A stretch of 64,000 nucleotides of DNA from Mycobacterium kyogaense (GCF_003254575.1 NZ_QJUA01000003.1:62001-126000); one strand, 5' to 3'. Numbered from the stretch's first letter, positions 31,395 through 44,159 are shown. Numbers and translations are program-made. The notes: generated from the sequence alone by a model not told the origin.

Positions 31395-32761
31395 ACCGAA
31401 CTGGGCCCGGACCCGGGCAGGCGCAGGATCAGCCGTGTGCCACCCAGCGGGCTGTGCTCCAAAGCCGCTGTGCCGCCGTGGATCTCGGCCTGTTGCGCGA
31501 CGAGCGCCAGGCCCAGGCCGGAGCCCGAGCGGGACGCTGTCGTCCCTCGGTGGAAGCGTTGGAACACTTCTTTGCGTTCCTCCTCCGGCACGCCGGAACC
31601 GTTGTCGTCCACCGCGATCTCGACCCCGTCGGCCGAGCTGATCACACTCAACTGCACCCGCGTCGCGCCGCCGTGCTTGACGGCGTTGGCTATCGCGTTG
31701 TCGACCACCAATCGCAACCCGGCAGGCATCCCCAGCATCAGCACCGTCGTCGACGACGCCAGCGAGACTTCAAGCCCCGGGTAGTTGTGCCGGGCGTCGT
31801 GGGCGGCCCGGTCGAGCAGTTCGGCGACATCGAGGGGGACGAAGTCGGCCACCGTGGTCAGCTCGCCCTGCGCCAGTCGCTCGAGCGCCGACAGCGTGGC
31901 CTCGATCCGCGACTGCGTGCGCATGACGTCGCCGATGACCTCCCGGCGTTGCTCCGGGCTCAGGTCGAGGGTCATCAGCACCTCGAGGTTGGTGCGCATG
32001 GCCGTCAGCGGGGTGCGCAGTTCGTGGGAGGCCACCGCGGCGAAGTCGCGTGCCGACTCCAGTGCCGCCCGGGTCCGCTGCTGCTCGTTGCCGATCCGGG
32101 CGAGCATGCCCTCCACCGCCTCGGAGATCTCGACGGCCTCCCACACGCCGCGCACCTGCACCTCGTCCGGATTGGACTGGGCGTTGATGGCACGCGCCTG
32201 CTGCGCGAGCAGCCGGAACGGGTTGACCATGATCAGCGCGATCACCCACCCCACCAGCAGCGTGGCCAGGATCACGCCCGCGCAGATCCAGAACACCCGC
32301 CAGTGCAGCGAGTCGATGCGCGCCTGGGTGTCAGCCAGCGGCGCGCCGAGTGCGATCGACGCGGCGCCGGTGGTGATGGTGCGGATGCGGTACTCGACGC
32401 CGCCGATCGTCGCGTCGGCGTACCCGTTGGGCAGCTCGGGCAGGACGATGTCGGGCGGCATCGACACGGCGACCGGGCCGATGCGGGCTGTCCGGACGAG
32501 GCCGCCCTCGGCCGGTTCGGGCCCCACCCCTTCCTGCGCGCTGCGCAGCAGCGTGTTCACGTCGCCGAGGCTCGACAGCGAGTCCAACCGACGGTCGAGC
32601 TGATCGTATTGATCGTTGGTGACGCCCACCCACACCCAGATGCCGAGCGTGAGCACCAGGATGATCACGCCGACCTGAGCCAGGATGACGATCGAGCGCA
32701 GCGACAGCAGCCGCAGCGGATGCGAGAGCAGGCGCAGTACCAGGTCTTGGGCGCGCTTCAT
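31391..32761 (-). CDS. PrrB-like sensor histidine kinase without an adjacent response regulator
   Basis: Seen: 456 residues. Transmembrane helices lie at about 22-47 and 157-180, flanking a ~110-residue sensor region. A HAMP segment follows, then the HisKA box ASHELRTPLTAMRTNLEV with phospho-accepting His246, N box DNAIANAVKHGG, G1 DDNGSGVPEEE and G2 GSGLGLALV. From memory the cytoplasmic half is very close to mycobacterial PrrB (Rv0902c). No response regulator lies on either side. It starts 8 nt after the gatB stop; a TTG at 32773 overlapping that stop is an alternative start. Inference: a PrrB paralogue acting on PrrA or another distant regulator. Confidence 0.9.
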   Translation of the reverse strand: MKRAQDLVLRLLSHPLRLLSLRSIVILAQVGVIILVLTLGIWVWVGVTNDQYDQLDRRLDSLSSLGDVNTLLRSAQEGVGPEPAEGGLVRTARIGPVAVSMPPDIVLPELPNGYADATIGGVEYRIRTITTGAASIALGAPLADTQARIDSLHWRVFWICAGVILATLLVGWVIALIMVNPFRLLAQQARAINAQSNPDEVQVRGVWEAVEISEAVEGMLARIGNEQQRTRAALESARDFAAVASHELRTPLTAMRTNLEVLMTLDLSPEQRREVIGDVMRTQSRIEATLSALERLAQGELTTVADFVPLDVAELLDRAAHDARHNYPGLEVSLASSTTVLMLGMPAGLRLVVDNAIANAVKHGGATRVQLSVISSADGVEIAVDDNGSGVPEEERKEVFQRFHRGTTASRSGSGLGLALVAQQAEIHGGTAALEHSPLGGTRLILRLPGSGPSSV

Positions 32762-32769
32762 CGGCAGCG

Positions 32770-34281
32770 TCAACTGCAGGCGGCCATGACCAGCTCACGC
32801 ACGCGCGCGGCGTCCGCCTGCCCCTTGGTCGCCTTCATCACTGCACCGACGATCGCGCCTGCCGCGGCCACCTTGCCGCCGCGGATCTTCTCGGCGATGT
32901 CCGGGTTGGCGGCCAGCGCCTCGTCGACCGCGGACTGGATGAGTGAATCATCGCGAACCACTGCGAGCCCGCGCGCGGTCATCACCTCGTCGGGTTCGCC
33001 CTCGCCGGCCAGCACACCCTCGACGACCTGGCGGGCCAGCTTGTTCGAGAGCTTCCCGTCGTCGACGAGCTTGACCACCGCGGCCACCTGGGCGGGTGTG
33101 ATGGGCAGCTCGTCGAGTTCCACGCCTTTTTCGTTGGCCTTCTGCACCAGGAAGTTTCCCCACCAGGCGCGCGCTGCATCGCTGGACGCGCCGTGCGAGA
33201 CCGTCGCGGTGATCAGATCGAGCGCCCCGATGTTGACGAGATCGCGCATCACCTCATCGGAGATGCCCCACTCCTGCTGAATGCGCTTGCGCGACAACCA
33301 GGGAAGCTCGGGAATGGTGCCGCGCAACCGCTCGACGAGTTCATCACTGGGCGCGACGGGCTCGAGATCGGGTTCGGGGAAATAGCGGTAGTCCTGAGCG
33401 GTCTCCTTGCTGCGGCCCGGCGAGGTGTAGCCGTCCTCGTGGAAGTGCCGGGTCTCCTGGGTGACGGTGCCACCGGACTCCAGAACTGCTGCCTGCCTGC
33501 GCATTTCGTAGCGCACCGCGACTTCGACGCTCTTGAGCGAGTTGACATTCTTGGTCTCGGTGCGGGTACCGAACTCGACCTGTCCGATCGGCTTGAGCGA
33601 GATGTTGGAGTCGCAGCGCATCGAGCCCTGATCCATGCGGACGTCGGAAACGTCCAAGGCGCGCAGCAGGTCTCGCAGGGCGGTCACGTAGGCGCGGGCG
33701 ATCTCGGGAGCGCGGGCACCGGCGCCTTCGATCGGCTTGGTGACGATCTCGATCAACGGCACGCCGGAGCGGTTGTAATCGGCGAGCGAGGTCGTCGCGC
33801 CGGCGATACGGCCGGTGTCACTGCCCAGGTGGGTCAGCTTCCCGGTGTCCTCCTCCATGTGCGCACGCTCGATCTCCACGCGCCACGTGCTGCCGTCGTC
33901 GAGCGGCACCTCGAGGTGGCCGTTGACGGCGATCGGCTCGTCGTACTGGCTGATCTGGTAGTTCTTCGGCTGATCGGGATAGAAGTAGTTCTTGCGGGCG
34001 AACCGGCCCCACGGCGCGATCTGGCAGTTCAGCGCCAGCCCGATCCGGATCGCGGACTCGACCGCCGACTCGTTGAGCACGGGCAGCGAACCGGGCAGCC
34101 CGAGGCACACCGGGCACACCTGGGTGTTGGGTTCGCCGCCGAAGCGGTTCGGGCAGCCGCAGAACATCTTGGTCTGCGTCGAGAGCTCGACATGCACCTC
34201 GAGGCCGAGAACCGGCTCGTAGGCGGCGATGACCTGGTCGTAGTCCAGCAGCGGTGCGGTGGCCGAGGTCACGGAAGTCAT
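32770..34281 (-). CDS. gatB: Asp-tRNA(Asn)/Glu-tRNA(Gln) amidotransferase subunit B
   Basis: With GatA and GatC, converts mischarged Glu-tRNA(Gln) (and Asp-tRNA(Asn)) to the correct amide form; GatB carries the kinase activity and the tRNA-binding tail. Seen: 503 residues, with [27 protein letters not shown] start, the zinc-site cysteines CGC and CPVC, and the YqeY-like helical tail ending [20 protein letters not shown]. Here gatB is separated from gatCA by pfkA and a diguanylate-cyclase-like gene. Confidence 0.97.
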   Translation of the reverse strand: MTSVTSATAPLLDYDQVIAAYEPVLGLEVHVELSTQTKMFCGCPNRFGGEPNTQVCPVCLGLPGSLPVLNESAVESAIRIGLALNCQIAPWGRFARKNYFYPDQPKNYQISQYDEPIAVNGHLEVPLDDGSTWRVEIERAHMEEDTGKLTHLGSDTGRIAGATTSLADYNRSGVPLIEIVTKPIEGAGARAPEIARAYVTALRDLLRALDVSDVRMDQGSMRCDSNISLKPIGQVEFGTRTETKNVNSLKSVEVAVRYEMRRQAAVLESGGTVTQETRHFHEDGYTSPGRSKETAQDYRYFPEPDLEPVAPSDELVERLRGTIPELPWLSRKRIQQEWGISDEVMRDLVNIGALDLITATVSHGASSDAARAWWGNFLVQKANEKGVELDELPITPAQVAAVVKLVDDGKLSNKLARQVVEGVLAGEGEPDEVMTARGLAVVRDDSLIQSAVDEALAANPDIAEKIRGGKVAAAGAIVGAVMKATKGQADAARVRELVMAACS

Positions 34282-34290
34282 GCCCCGATC

Positions 34291-35511
34291 CTAAGTGCTG
34301 GGCGCTGCCGAGCCGGTGTCCGGTCCGTACACCACCCGGTTGCGGCCCTCCCTCTTGGCGCGGTAGAGCTGGGCGTCCACGCCGGTCAGAATACGGGCGA
34401 TGTCGAACGGGCGACGGCAGGTCAGCACTCCGGCGCTGACGGTGACGGCCGCGGCCGTCATCGACGCGGGATGCGCGATCTCCAGCTCCGCCACAGCAAT
34501 CTGGCACTGCCGGGCGACCTCAGCCGCGGCCGCCTCGTCGGCGCGCGGAAGTAGGCACAGGAACTCCTCGCCGCCGTAACGGGCCGCGAGCCCGCCCCGC
34601 GCGGCGGCTATCCGATCGAGAACCGAGGCCACCTGTCTCAGGCATTCGTCCCCCGCGCTGTGGCCGAGGTGATCGTTGAACACCTTGAAGTGGTCGATGT
34701 CGATCATGATGATCGACAGAGGATCGCCCGTGACGACATGGTCGCCGACGAAATCGGCCAGCACCGCGTCGAATCGGCGACGATTGGCGATCCCGGTGAG
34801 ATCGTCGGTGATCGACAGACGGGTGATCTCCTCGTTGAGCTGAAGCAGCCGCGACTCGACGACCTTGCGCTCGGTGATGTCCCGCACGATGGAGCAGTTG
34901 TACTCCTCACCGTCGAAGTCGACGTAGTTCACCGTCACCTCGATCGGTATGTCGGTTCCGTCTTTCGTGGTGTTCACCGTCTCGATGACGAAGGACTTGC
35001 GTTCCACGATGTCGCGCCAGTGCTCTCGCCAGATGTCGTCGTCGAAGAACGGGTCGACGTCGACCACGCGGAGCCGGGACAGTTCGTCAGCGGTGTAGCC
35101 GAGCAGACTGCAGGCCGCGGCGTTGACGAAGACGTACCTGCCGTCTCGGTCCAGCCAGATGATCATGTCGGTGACGCACTCGATCGTCGCCTCGGTCAGG
35201 TGCAGACGGCGCAGGCGGGCGTGCTGGACATCGACATTCTCGACATCGACGTCATAGCGATCACCGCGCGCAGCCGGCCGGACGACGATGCGCAGCCCGC
35301 GGGTGTCGAACACGGCCGCGTGCCGGTGTCGGCCGCCCAGGTAGTCGAGCACTTCGGCCGCGGTACTGCCGTCGAGGACATCGCGCAGATCCGCGCCGGC
35401 GACGGCGCGGTCGCCGAGCATGGGAACGACGGCCGGATCGGCGGCGACGACGACGCCGGCCTCATCGACGACGAGACGCGCGTGCAGTGGTTCCCGCGAC
35501 TCGCCGTGCAT
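34291..35511 (-). CDS. PAS-GGDEF protein, putative diguanylate cyclase
   Basis: Seen: 406 residues from the ATG at 35511. An N-terminal PAS-like region (~1-85) is followed by a clear PAS domain (~100-215: ECVTDMIIWLDRDGRYVFVNAAACSLLGYT) and a GGDEF domain from about 225. The catalytic loop is GGEEF in RYGGEEFLCLLPR, and the metal aspartate lies in IIMIDIDHFKVFND. The RxxD inhibitory site expected before GGEEF is absent. Inference: an active c-di-GMP synthase without that product-inhibition site, with PAS sensing input. It lies between gatB and pfkA, where M. tuberculosis has no such gene. Confidence 0.9.
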   Translation of the reverse strand: MHGESREPLHARLVVDEAGVVVAADPAVVPMLGDRAVAGADLRDVLDGSTAAEVLDYLGGRHRHAAVFDTRGLRIVVRPAARGDRYDVDVENVDVQHARLRRLHLTEATIECVTDMIIWLDRDGRYVFVNAAACSLLGYTADELSRLRVVDVDPFFDDDIWREHWRDIVERKSFVIETVNTTKDGTDIPIEVTVNYVDFDGEEYNCSIVRDITERKVVESRLLQLNEEITRLSITDDLTGIANRRRFDAVLADFVGDHVVTGDPLSIIMIDIDHFKVFNDHLGHSAGDECLRQVASVLDRIAAARGGLAARYGGEEFLCLLPRADEAAAAEVARQCQIAVAELEIAHPASMTAAAVTVSAGVLTCRRPFDIARILTGVDAQLYRAKREGRNRVVYGPDTGSAAPST

Positions 35512-35550
35512 GGGTGCAGTCTGCCGTGCCCCGCAACGGACGGGCACTTT

Positions 35551-35624
35551 TCTCCCGCGAGAAGACACGAACTCGAGTGTTTTCCCGGCGAGTCACTCGA
35601 GTTCGTGTCTGGTCGCCGAAAAAA
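35551..35624. repeat. Compact structured element with a 17-bp perfect inverted repeat
   Basis: Arms 35563-35579 and 35594-35610 are exact reverse complements with a 14-nt loop; each contains the self-palindrome ACTCGAGT. A second pairing (CGGCGA 35586-35591 with TCGCCG 35613-35618) would interlock with it, and TCTC/GAGA (35551-35554, 35559-35562) is a small third repeat. It lies 2 nt after the pfkA stop, so transcription termination is likely, but no T-tract follows on the minus strand. It could also be a dispersed repeat. Confidence 0.7.
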
Positions 35625-35625
35625 C

Positions 35626-36657
35626 TCAGCCGAAGAACTCGGCGGCGTCGTCGTAGCGGCTCTGTGGCACCAGCTTGAGTTGGCGCACCGCATCGGCGAG
35701 AGGCACCCGGCCGATCTCCTGACCCCGCAGCGAGACCATCATGCCGTACTCCCCCGCGTGCGCCGCGTCGGCGGCATTCACGCCGAAACGTGTGGCCAGC
35801 ACCCGGTCGTACGGCGTTGGGGTGCCACCGCGTTGGACGTGGCCCAGCACGGTCACGCGCACCTCCTTCTTGATGCGCTGCTCGACCTCGAGCGCCAACT
35901 GCGCAGCGACGCCGGTGAACCTCTCGTGACCGAACTCGTCCATGCCGCCCTTGCGCAATTGCATGGTGCCCTCGGCCGGCTTCGCGCCCTCGGCAACGAC
36001 GCAGATGAAGTGCGAATCACCGCGCTGGAAGCGGCGTTTGACCAGCCGGCACACCTCTTCGACGTCGAAGGGCTGCTCGGGGATCAGTGTCATGTGCGCA
36101 CCCGAGGCCATCCCGGCGTTCAGCGCGATCCACCCCGCGTGCCTCCCCATCACCTCGACGAGCATCACGCGCTGATGTGATTCCGCGGTGCTGTGCAACC
36201 GATCGATGGCCTCGGTGGCCACGTGGAGGGCCGTGTCGTGCCCGAATGTGACGTCGGTGCAGTCGATGTCGTTGTCGATGGTCTTCGGAACACCGACGAC
36301 GGGCACCCCCTCCTCGGAGAGCCAGTGCGCCGCGGTCAGCGTGCCCTCTCCCCCGATCGGGATCAGCACGTCGATGCCGTTGTCCTCGAGGGTCTGTTTG
36401 ATCTGGTCCAGGCCGGCGCGCAGCTTGTCGGGGTTGGTCCTGGCCGTGCCGAGCATGGTGCCACCCTTGGCGAGCAGCCGGTCGTTGCGGTCGTCGTTGG
36501 CCAGCTGGATGCGGCGGTCCTCGAGCAGGCCGCGCCAGCCGTCGAGGAACCCGACGACCGAGGAGCCGTACCGCGCGTCGCAGGTTCGCACCACCGCCCT
36601 GATCACCGCGTTCAGTCCTGGACAGTCACCACCGCCGGTCAGTACTCCGATGCGCAT
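35626..36657 (-). CDS. pfkA: 6-phosphofructokinase
   Basis: Phosphorylates fructose 6-phosphate in glycolysis. Seen: 343 residues from the ATG at 36657, chosen over ATG 36666 because the GGGGAGG ribosome binding site abuts the latter but is well spaced from the former. Motifs are [31 protein letters not shown] and [16 protein letters not shown] and the lysine in PKTIDND are typical of actinobacterial and PPi-type enzymes; M. tuberculosis PfkA with the same motifs is ATP-dependent (known). gatA ends 18 nt upstream. Confidence 0.96.
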   Translation of the reverse strand: MRIGVLTGGGDCPGLNAVIRAVVRTCDARYGSSVVGFLDGWRGLLEDRRIQLANDDRNDRLLAKGGTMLGTARTNPDKLRAGLDQIKQTLEDNGIDVLIPIGGEGTLTAAHWLSEEGVPVVGVPKTIDNDIDCTDVTFGHDTALHVATEAIDRLHSTAESHQRVMLVEVMGRHAGWIALNAGMASGAHMTLIPEQPFDVEEVCRLVKRRFQRGDSHFICVVAEGAKPAEGTMQLRKGGMDEFGHERFTGVAAQLALEVEQRIKKEVRVTVLGHVQRGGTPTPYDRVLATRFGVNAADAAHAGEYGMMVSLRGQEIGRVPLADAVRQLKLVPQSRYDDAAEFFG

Positions 36658-36675
36658 GGTCTCCATCCTCCCCTG

Positions 36676-38166
36676 TCACAGCGCAGTTGGCAGAGCACCC
36701 CGGGCAACTTCATAGGCCGCACCCACCCGATAGAGCCGGTCGTCGGCCAGTGCCGGCGCCATGATCTGCAGGCCCACCGGCAGGTTGTCATCACTCGACA
36801 ACCCCGACGGCACCGACATCCCGCAGTGCCCGGCCAGATTCAGCGGCAGCGTGCACAGGTCGAACAGATACATCGACAGCGGGTCGTCGACCTTCTCCCC
36901 GAGGCGGAACGCGGTGGTCGGCGTCGCCGGGGACACCAGCACATCGACCTTCGTGTACGCCTCGTCCAGATCACGCGCGATCAGCGTGCGGACCTTCTGC
37001 GCCTGGTTGTAGTACGCGTCGTAGTAGCCCGCCGAGAGTGCGTAGGCACCGATCATGATGCGGCGCTTGACTTCTGGACCGAACCCGGCGGCCCGGGTCA
37101 GGGCCATCACCTCTTCGGCGCTGCGGGTGCCGTCGTCGCCGACGCGCAGGCCGTAGCGCATCCCGTCGAATTTCGCGAGGTTCGACGACACCTCCGACGG
37201 CAGGATCAAGTAGTAGGCCGGCAGCGAGTAGTCGAAGTGCGGGCAGTCCACCTCGGTGATCTGCGCGCCGAGCGCGCTGAGCTGGTCGACGGCCGCGGTG
37301 AACGACGCGAGCACGCCGGGCTGATAGCCCTCGCCACTACGGAGCTGCTTGACCACCCCGATGCGCACGCCCGTCAGGTCACCGGCGGCGCCGGCCTTCG
37401 CCGCGGCGACGACGTCGGGCACCGCGGCGTCGCTCGACGTCGAATCCCTCGGGTCGTACCCGGCGATGACCTGGTGCAGCAGCGCGGTGTCCAGCACGGT
37501 GCGGGCGCACGGCCCACCCTGGTCCAGCGAGGACGCACACGCGATCAGCCCGTACCGCGACACCGTGCCGTAGGTCGGTTTCACCCCGACGGTGGCAGTC
37601 AGCGCGGCGGGTTGGCGGATCGACCCGCCGGTGTCCGAGCCGATGGCCAGCGGTGCCTGGAAAGCGGCCAGCGCGGCCGCACTGCCACCGCCGGAACCGC
37701 CGGGCACCCGCTCGGTGTCCCATGGGTTGCGGGTGGGGCCGTAGGCGGAGTTCTCGGTCGAACTGCCCATCGCGAACTCGTCCATGTTGGTCTTGCCGAG
37801 GATCGGGATGCCCGCGGCGCGCAGCCGGGCCGTCACCGTGGCGTCGTACGGCGACGTCCAGTCCTCGAGGATCTTCGACCCGCAGGTGGTGGGCATGTCG
37901 GCGGTGGTGAACACGTCCTTGAGGGCGAGCGGAACGCCGGCCAGCGGCGAGCTCAGCTGCTCACCCGCGGCCACAGTTTTGTCGACCTCGGCGGCGGCGG
38001 CCAACGCCTGCTCGCCCGCGACGTGCAGGAATGCGTGATAGTCGCCGTCGGTGGCGGCGATCTGGTCCAGGCAGGCCTGCGTCGCCTCGACCGAGGACAC
38101 CTCGCCGGCGGCGATCTTGCCGGCCAGCGTGGCGGCGTCGAGCCGGATCAGGTCGGTCTCGCTCAT
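36676..38166 (-). CDS. gatA: Glu-tRNA(Gln) amidotransferase subunit A
   Basis: The glutaminase subunit: releases ammonia from glutamine and channels it to GatB. Seen: 496 residues of the amidase signature family. The Ser-cisSer-Lys triad is in [10 protein letters not shown] (Lys), [14 protein letters not shown] and [14 protein letters not shown] (Ser). The ATG at 38166 overlaps the gatC stop (ATGA). pfkA follows closely, so gatC-gatA-pfkA form one probable operon. Confidence 0.97.
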   Translation of the reverse strand: MSETDLIRLDAATLAGKIAAGEVSSVEATQACLDQIAATDGDYHAFLHVAGEQALAAAAEVDKTVAAGEQLSSPLAGVPLALKDVFTTADMPTTCGSKILEDWTSPYDATVTARLRAAGIPILGKTNMDEFAMGSSTENSAYGPTRNPWDTERVPGGSGGGSAAALAAFQAPLAIGSDTGGSIRQPAALTATVGVKPTYGTVSRYGLIACASSLDQGGPCARTVLDTALLHQVIAGYDPRDSTSSDAAVPDVVAAAKAGAAGDLTGVRIGVVKQLRSGEGYQPGVLASFTAAVDQLSALGAQITEVDCPHFDYSLPAYYLILPSEVSSNLAKFDGMRYGLRVGDDGTRSAEEVMALTRAAGFGPEVKRRIMIGAYALSAGYYDAYYNQAQKVRTLIARDLDEAYTKVDVLVSPATPTTAFRLGEKVDDPLSMYLFDLCTLPLNLAGHCGMSVPSGLSSDDNLPVGLQIMAPALADDRLYRVGAAYEVARGALPTAL

Positions 38167-38462
38167 TCGGGCTCTCCCAGGATGCGCGGCACGGCGAAGC
38201 GTCCTTCGGCGGCGTTGGGCGCCTCGGCCAGCGCCTGCTCCTGTGTCAGACACGGCTGCGGCTCGTCGGACCGGAAGACGTTCACGCTCGCGAGCGGGTT
38301 GTCGGTGGCGGCGACGCCCGTGACGTCGACGGCCTGGATATGGCTGACGTGGCCGATGATGGCGTCAAGCTGACCCGCGAAGCTGTCGAGTTCATCGTCT
38401 GTGAGGGCCAGACGGGCCAGCCGCGCCAAGTGCGCTACCTCGTCTCGGGAGATCTGGGACAC
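38163..38462 (-). CDS. gatC: Glu-tRNA(Gln) amidotransferase subunit C
   Basis: A small linker subunit that wraps GatA and GatB. Seen: 99 residues from the GTG at 38462, beginning [21 protein letters not shown], the family N-terminus, and ending with the conserved FAVPRIL. The open frame extends upstream, but that part is arginine/serine-rich and runs antisense into the ACT gene. Overlaps gatA by 4 nt. Confidence 0.95.
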   Translation of the reverse strand: MSQISRDEVAHLARLARLALTDDELDSFAGQLDAIIGHVSHIQAVDVTGVAATDNPLASVNVFRSDEPQPCLTQEQALAEAPNAAEGRFAVPRILGEPE

Positions 38463-38535
38463 GACCACGAAGCCTAGTTGAACGCGACTCCGGCGCTTGC
38501 GTCCGAGTCGCCGCCGCCCGGGAGTCCGTGACACA

Positions 38536-41351
<2,816 letters not shown>

Positions 41352-41480
41352 CTATCGAAGCGCACCGACACCGCCGGTCGCGCCTGCTGACTACGCTCTC
41401 GGTGGCGTTGAACAAATTGATGACGCAGCTCGACGAAGAGCGAGCCGGCGCGGTCCGGACATGATTCGATCGGAGACACC

Positions 41481-43097
41481 ATGAGCTTCTCTAGCCCCTT
41501 CCCCGAAGTCGACATCCCCACCGCGAGCGTCTACGACTACCTGTTCTCCGGACTGGCGGGCCCCGACGCCGAGCACCTGGACCGCATCGCGTTGATCGAC
41601 TCCACCACCGGCCGGCAGACCAGCTACCGCGAAATGGTCGGGCGCATCGACTCATTCGCGGGTGCGCTCGCTGCCAGGGGGTTGGGCGTCGGCGATGTGG
41701 TCGGACTCCTCGCCCCGAACAGCTCGGCATTCGCGGTGGCATTTCACGGCATTCTGCGATCCGGGGCGACGGCGACGACCATCAACGCCTTGTTCACCGC
41801 GAAGGACATCGCCAAGCAGCTGACGGACTCGCGGGCGGCGCTGCTGATCACGGTGTCGGCGCTGGCACCGCAGGCCGCCGAGGCCGTCGAACTGGTCGGT
41901 TTGCCCGCGGAGAACCTCGTGGTGCTCGACGGAGCAGGACGGGCGGCAGACGGTCACCCCAATGCCGTCGAACTGCTCGACGGCAACGCCGCGGCACCGG
42001 AGGTGACGTTCGCCCCGTCGTCGCATCTGGCGGCGCTGCCCTACAGCTCGGGCACGACGGGCAACCCCAAGGGTGTGATGCTCACCCACCGCAACCTGGT
42101 GGCCAACGTCGCACAGATCAGACCGCTGCACGGCATGGTGCCCGATGACGTGGTGCTGGCGGTATTGCCGTTCTTCCACATCTACGGGATGACCGTGCTG
42201 CTGAACGCTGCGCTGCACGCCCGCGCCCGCCTGGTCATCATGCCGAGCTTCGATCTCGCCAAGTTCCTCGGCAACATCGCCGAGCACCGCGCCACGATCG
42301 CGTTCATCGCGCCGCCGGTGGCTGTCGCCCTCGCCAAGCACCCGATGGTCGACGAGCACGACCTGTCCTCCCTGAAGGTGGTGATGTCGGGGGCGGCTCC
42401 GTTGGACGCCGAACTCGGTCGCGCCGTGGCGCAGCGGCTGGACTGCCGGGTCGTGCAGGGATACGGCATGAGTGAGCTCAGCCCGGTCAGCCACATCACC
42501 CCGTTCGACGCCGGTGCCCACGACATGCACGTCGACGCACCGCTGAGTTCGGTGGGGTGGACGGTGTCCAACGCAGTGTCCAAGATCGTCGACCCGGAGA
42601 CCGGCAAAGACATCAACCCGCCGGACGAAGGCCTGTCCGCCACCGGCGAACTGTGGTTCAAGGGACCCAACGTGATGGCCGGATACCTCAACAACGACGA
42701 GGCCACCCGCAGCACCGTCGACGACGACGGGTGGTTGCACACCGGAGATCTCGCCCAGGTCGACGCCCACGGGTGCGTGTACATCGTGGACCGGCTCAAG
42801 GAGCTCATCAAGTACAAGGGCTACCAGGTGCCGCCGGCCGAACTGGAGGCCGTGCTGCTGGGCCATCCCGGAATCGCCGACGCGGCCGTCATCGGGGTGA
42901 CCAACGACGAGGGCGAAGAGGTACCCAAGGCGTACGTGGTGAAGCAGGCCGGCGCGGACCTCACCGAGGACGAGGTCATCGAGTTCGTCGCGGGCCAGGT
43001 GGCGCCCTACAAGAAGGTGCGCAAGGTCCAATTCATCGACGCCATACCGAAATCGGCGTCGGGGAAGATCCTGCGCAAGGATCTGCGCACCGCCTGA
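41481..43097 (+). CDS. 4-coumarate-CoA-ligase-like acyl-CoA/aryl-CoA synthetase
   Basis: Seen: 538 residues of the adenylate-forming superfamily. The P-loop is YSSGTTGNPKGVMLTHRN, followed by VLAVLPFFHIYGMTVLL, GYGMSELSPVSH, the hinge DRLKELIKYKGYQVPPAELE and the C-terminal lysine in PKSASGKILRKDL. This pattern is closest to 4CL-type enzymes, which activate aromatic or medium/long-chain acids to CoA esters; substrate cannot be fixed. M. tuberculosis has no gene between ligA and the MetE-C-like gene, so it is probably an addition or lineage-specific retention. No pathway partners adjacent. Confidence 0.9.
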   Translation: MSFSSPFPEVDIPTASVYDYLFSGLAGPDAEHLDRIALIDSTTGRQTSYREMVGRIDSFAGALAARGLGVGDVVGLLAPNSSAFAVAFHGILRSGATATTINALFTAKDIAKQLTDSRAALLITVSALAPQAAEAVELVGLPAENLVVLDGAGRAADGHPNAVELLDGNAAAPEVTFAPSSHLAALPYSSGTTGNPKGVMLTHRNLVANVAQIRPLHGMVPDDVVLAVLPFFHIYGMTVLLNAALHARARLVIMPSFDLAKFLGNIAEHRATIAFIAPPVAVALAKHPMVDEHDLSSLKVVMSGAAPLDAELGRAVAQRLDCRVVQGYGMSELSPVSHITPFDAGAHDMHVDAPLSSVGWTVSNAVSKIVDPETGKDINPPDEGLSATGELWFKGPNVMAGYLNNDEATRSTVDDDGWLHTGDLAQVDAHGCVYIVDRLKELIKYKGYQVPPAELEAVLLGHPGIADAAVIGVTNDEGEEVPKAYVVKQAGADLTEDEVIEFVAGQVAPYKKVRKVQFIDAIPKSASGKILRKDLRTA

Positions 43098-43113
43098 GCG
43101 GCACCCCTCGGCG

Positions 43114-44124
43114 CTAGGCGGAATCCGGGTCCTCGGCCAGGCCGTCGGCGACTTTCTGCGCCAGCTCGACCGCACGCCGGGCCCACTCGGCCGTCGCACC
43201 AGCCAGCCCGCACGCCGGAGTGACACCGACCCGGTCGCGCAGCACGGTCCGGGGAAAGCCGAGCCGATCGGTCACCGCGGCGACCGCGGCCGCGACCTCC
43301 TCGACGGCGGGCCGGTGCGAGGGCGCGACCGCCGGCACCGCACCCAGCAGCACCGTGCGACCGGATTCGAGAAACTCCCCCACCCCGTCGAGATCGGTCG
43401 CGCTCAGGGTGCCGACATCGACCATCACCGCCGCAATCGTGCTGCGCTGCAACACAGTCCATGGGATGTCGGCGGCGCAGCAGTGCACCGCGACCTCGCC
43501 GCCCACGCGGGCGACGCACTGATCGAGCAGATCGACGACCACCGCGGCGTCCACCGGGTGGACCGGGTTCAGACTGCTCACTCCGCTCAGTCGGCCGGTC
43601 AGCGCCGCCGGCAGGGTGGGCTCGTCGAACTGCACGACGACGGTGGCCTGCAGGCGCCGCTCCAGCTGAGCGCGATGCACCGCCACGCCTTCGGCCAGCG
43701 ACGCAGTGAGATCGCGTACGGCGCCGGCATCGGTGATCGCGCGGTGTCCGCCACCCAGTTCCAGGTGCGCGGCGAGCGTCACCGGGCCGGGGGCCTGCAC
43801 CTTGACCACCCGGTCGCCACCGCGCAATCCCGCCTTCTCCCAGGCTTCTTCGAGCGCGTCGACGTCCTCGTCGAGCAGGCTCATCGCACGGCGCGTCGCG
43901 GCGCTGCGCCCCCCGGCGATGCGGTAGCCGCGCGGCACGGTGTCCAGGGTGATGTCGACCAGCAACGCGCCCGCGCGGCCGATCAGGTCCGCGCCCACGC
44001 CGCGGCCCGGCAGCTCGACCAGATGGGGCAGCCGATGCAGCTCCCCCACGACAACCTCGGCCGCCTCACGGACCGACGTACCCGGCCACGATCCGATCCC
44101 TGTCGCGGCGGCGAAAGCACTCAC
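43114..44124 (-). CDS. MetE C-terminal-domain-like protein (Rv3015c-like)
   Basis: Seen: 336 residues from the GTG at 44124. It matches only the C-terminal barrel of cobalamin-independent methionine synthase: ATGIGSWPGTSVREAA, KVQAPGPVTLAAHLE, VQFDEPTLPAAL, VAVHCCAADIPW and VGVTPACGLAGATAEW. It is about 340 residues versus ~750 for full MetE, lacking the folate-binding N-terminal half. Known: such stand-alone forms exist in actinobacteria and archaea and may use other methyl donors. Function not established. Convergent with the 4CL-like gene. Confidence 0.85.
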   Translation of the reverse strand: MSAFAAATGIGSWPGTSVREAAEVVVGELHRLPHLVELPGRGVGADLIGRAGALLVDITLDTVPRGYRIAGGRSAATRRAMSLLDEDVDALEEAWEKAGLRGGDRVVKVQAPGPVTLAAHLELGGGHRAITDAGAVRDLTASLAEGVAVHRAQLERRLQATVVVQFDEPTLPAALTGRLSGVSSLNPVHPVDAAVVVDLLDQCVARVGGEVAVHCCAADIPWTVLQRSTIAAVMVDVGTLSATDLDGVGEFLESGRTVLLGAVPAVAPSHRPAVEEVAAAVAAVTDRLGFPRTVLRDRVGVTPACGLAGATAEWARRAVELAQKVADGLAEDPDSA

Positions 44125-44159
44125 TCGCCCGACGATAGGCGACGCACTACTGTCGGGGC

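Noticed and set aside
30980..33280. A 766-codon plus-strand open frame across the kinase and gatB region
   Set aside because: It runs antisense to two clear genes, has an Arg/His/Gln-rich composition typical of GC-rich shadow frames, and matches no fold.
36193..38373. A 726-codon plus-strand open frame opposite gatA
   Set aside because: It is a shadow of gatA on the other strand; composition is biased and no start signal is present.
43114..44124. Full-length methionine synthase call for the MetE-like gene
   Set aside because: Only the C-terminal half is present; the N-terminal folate-binding domain is missing, so the plain MetE name would mislead.
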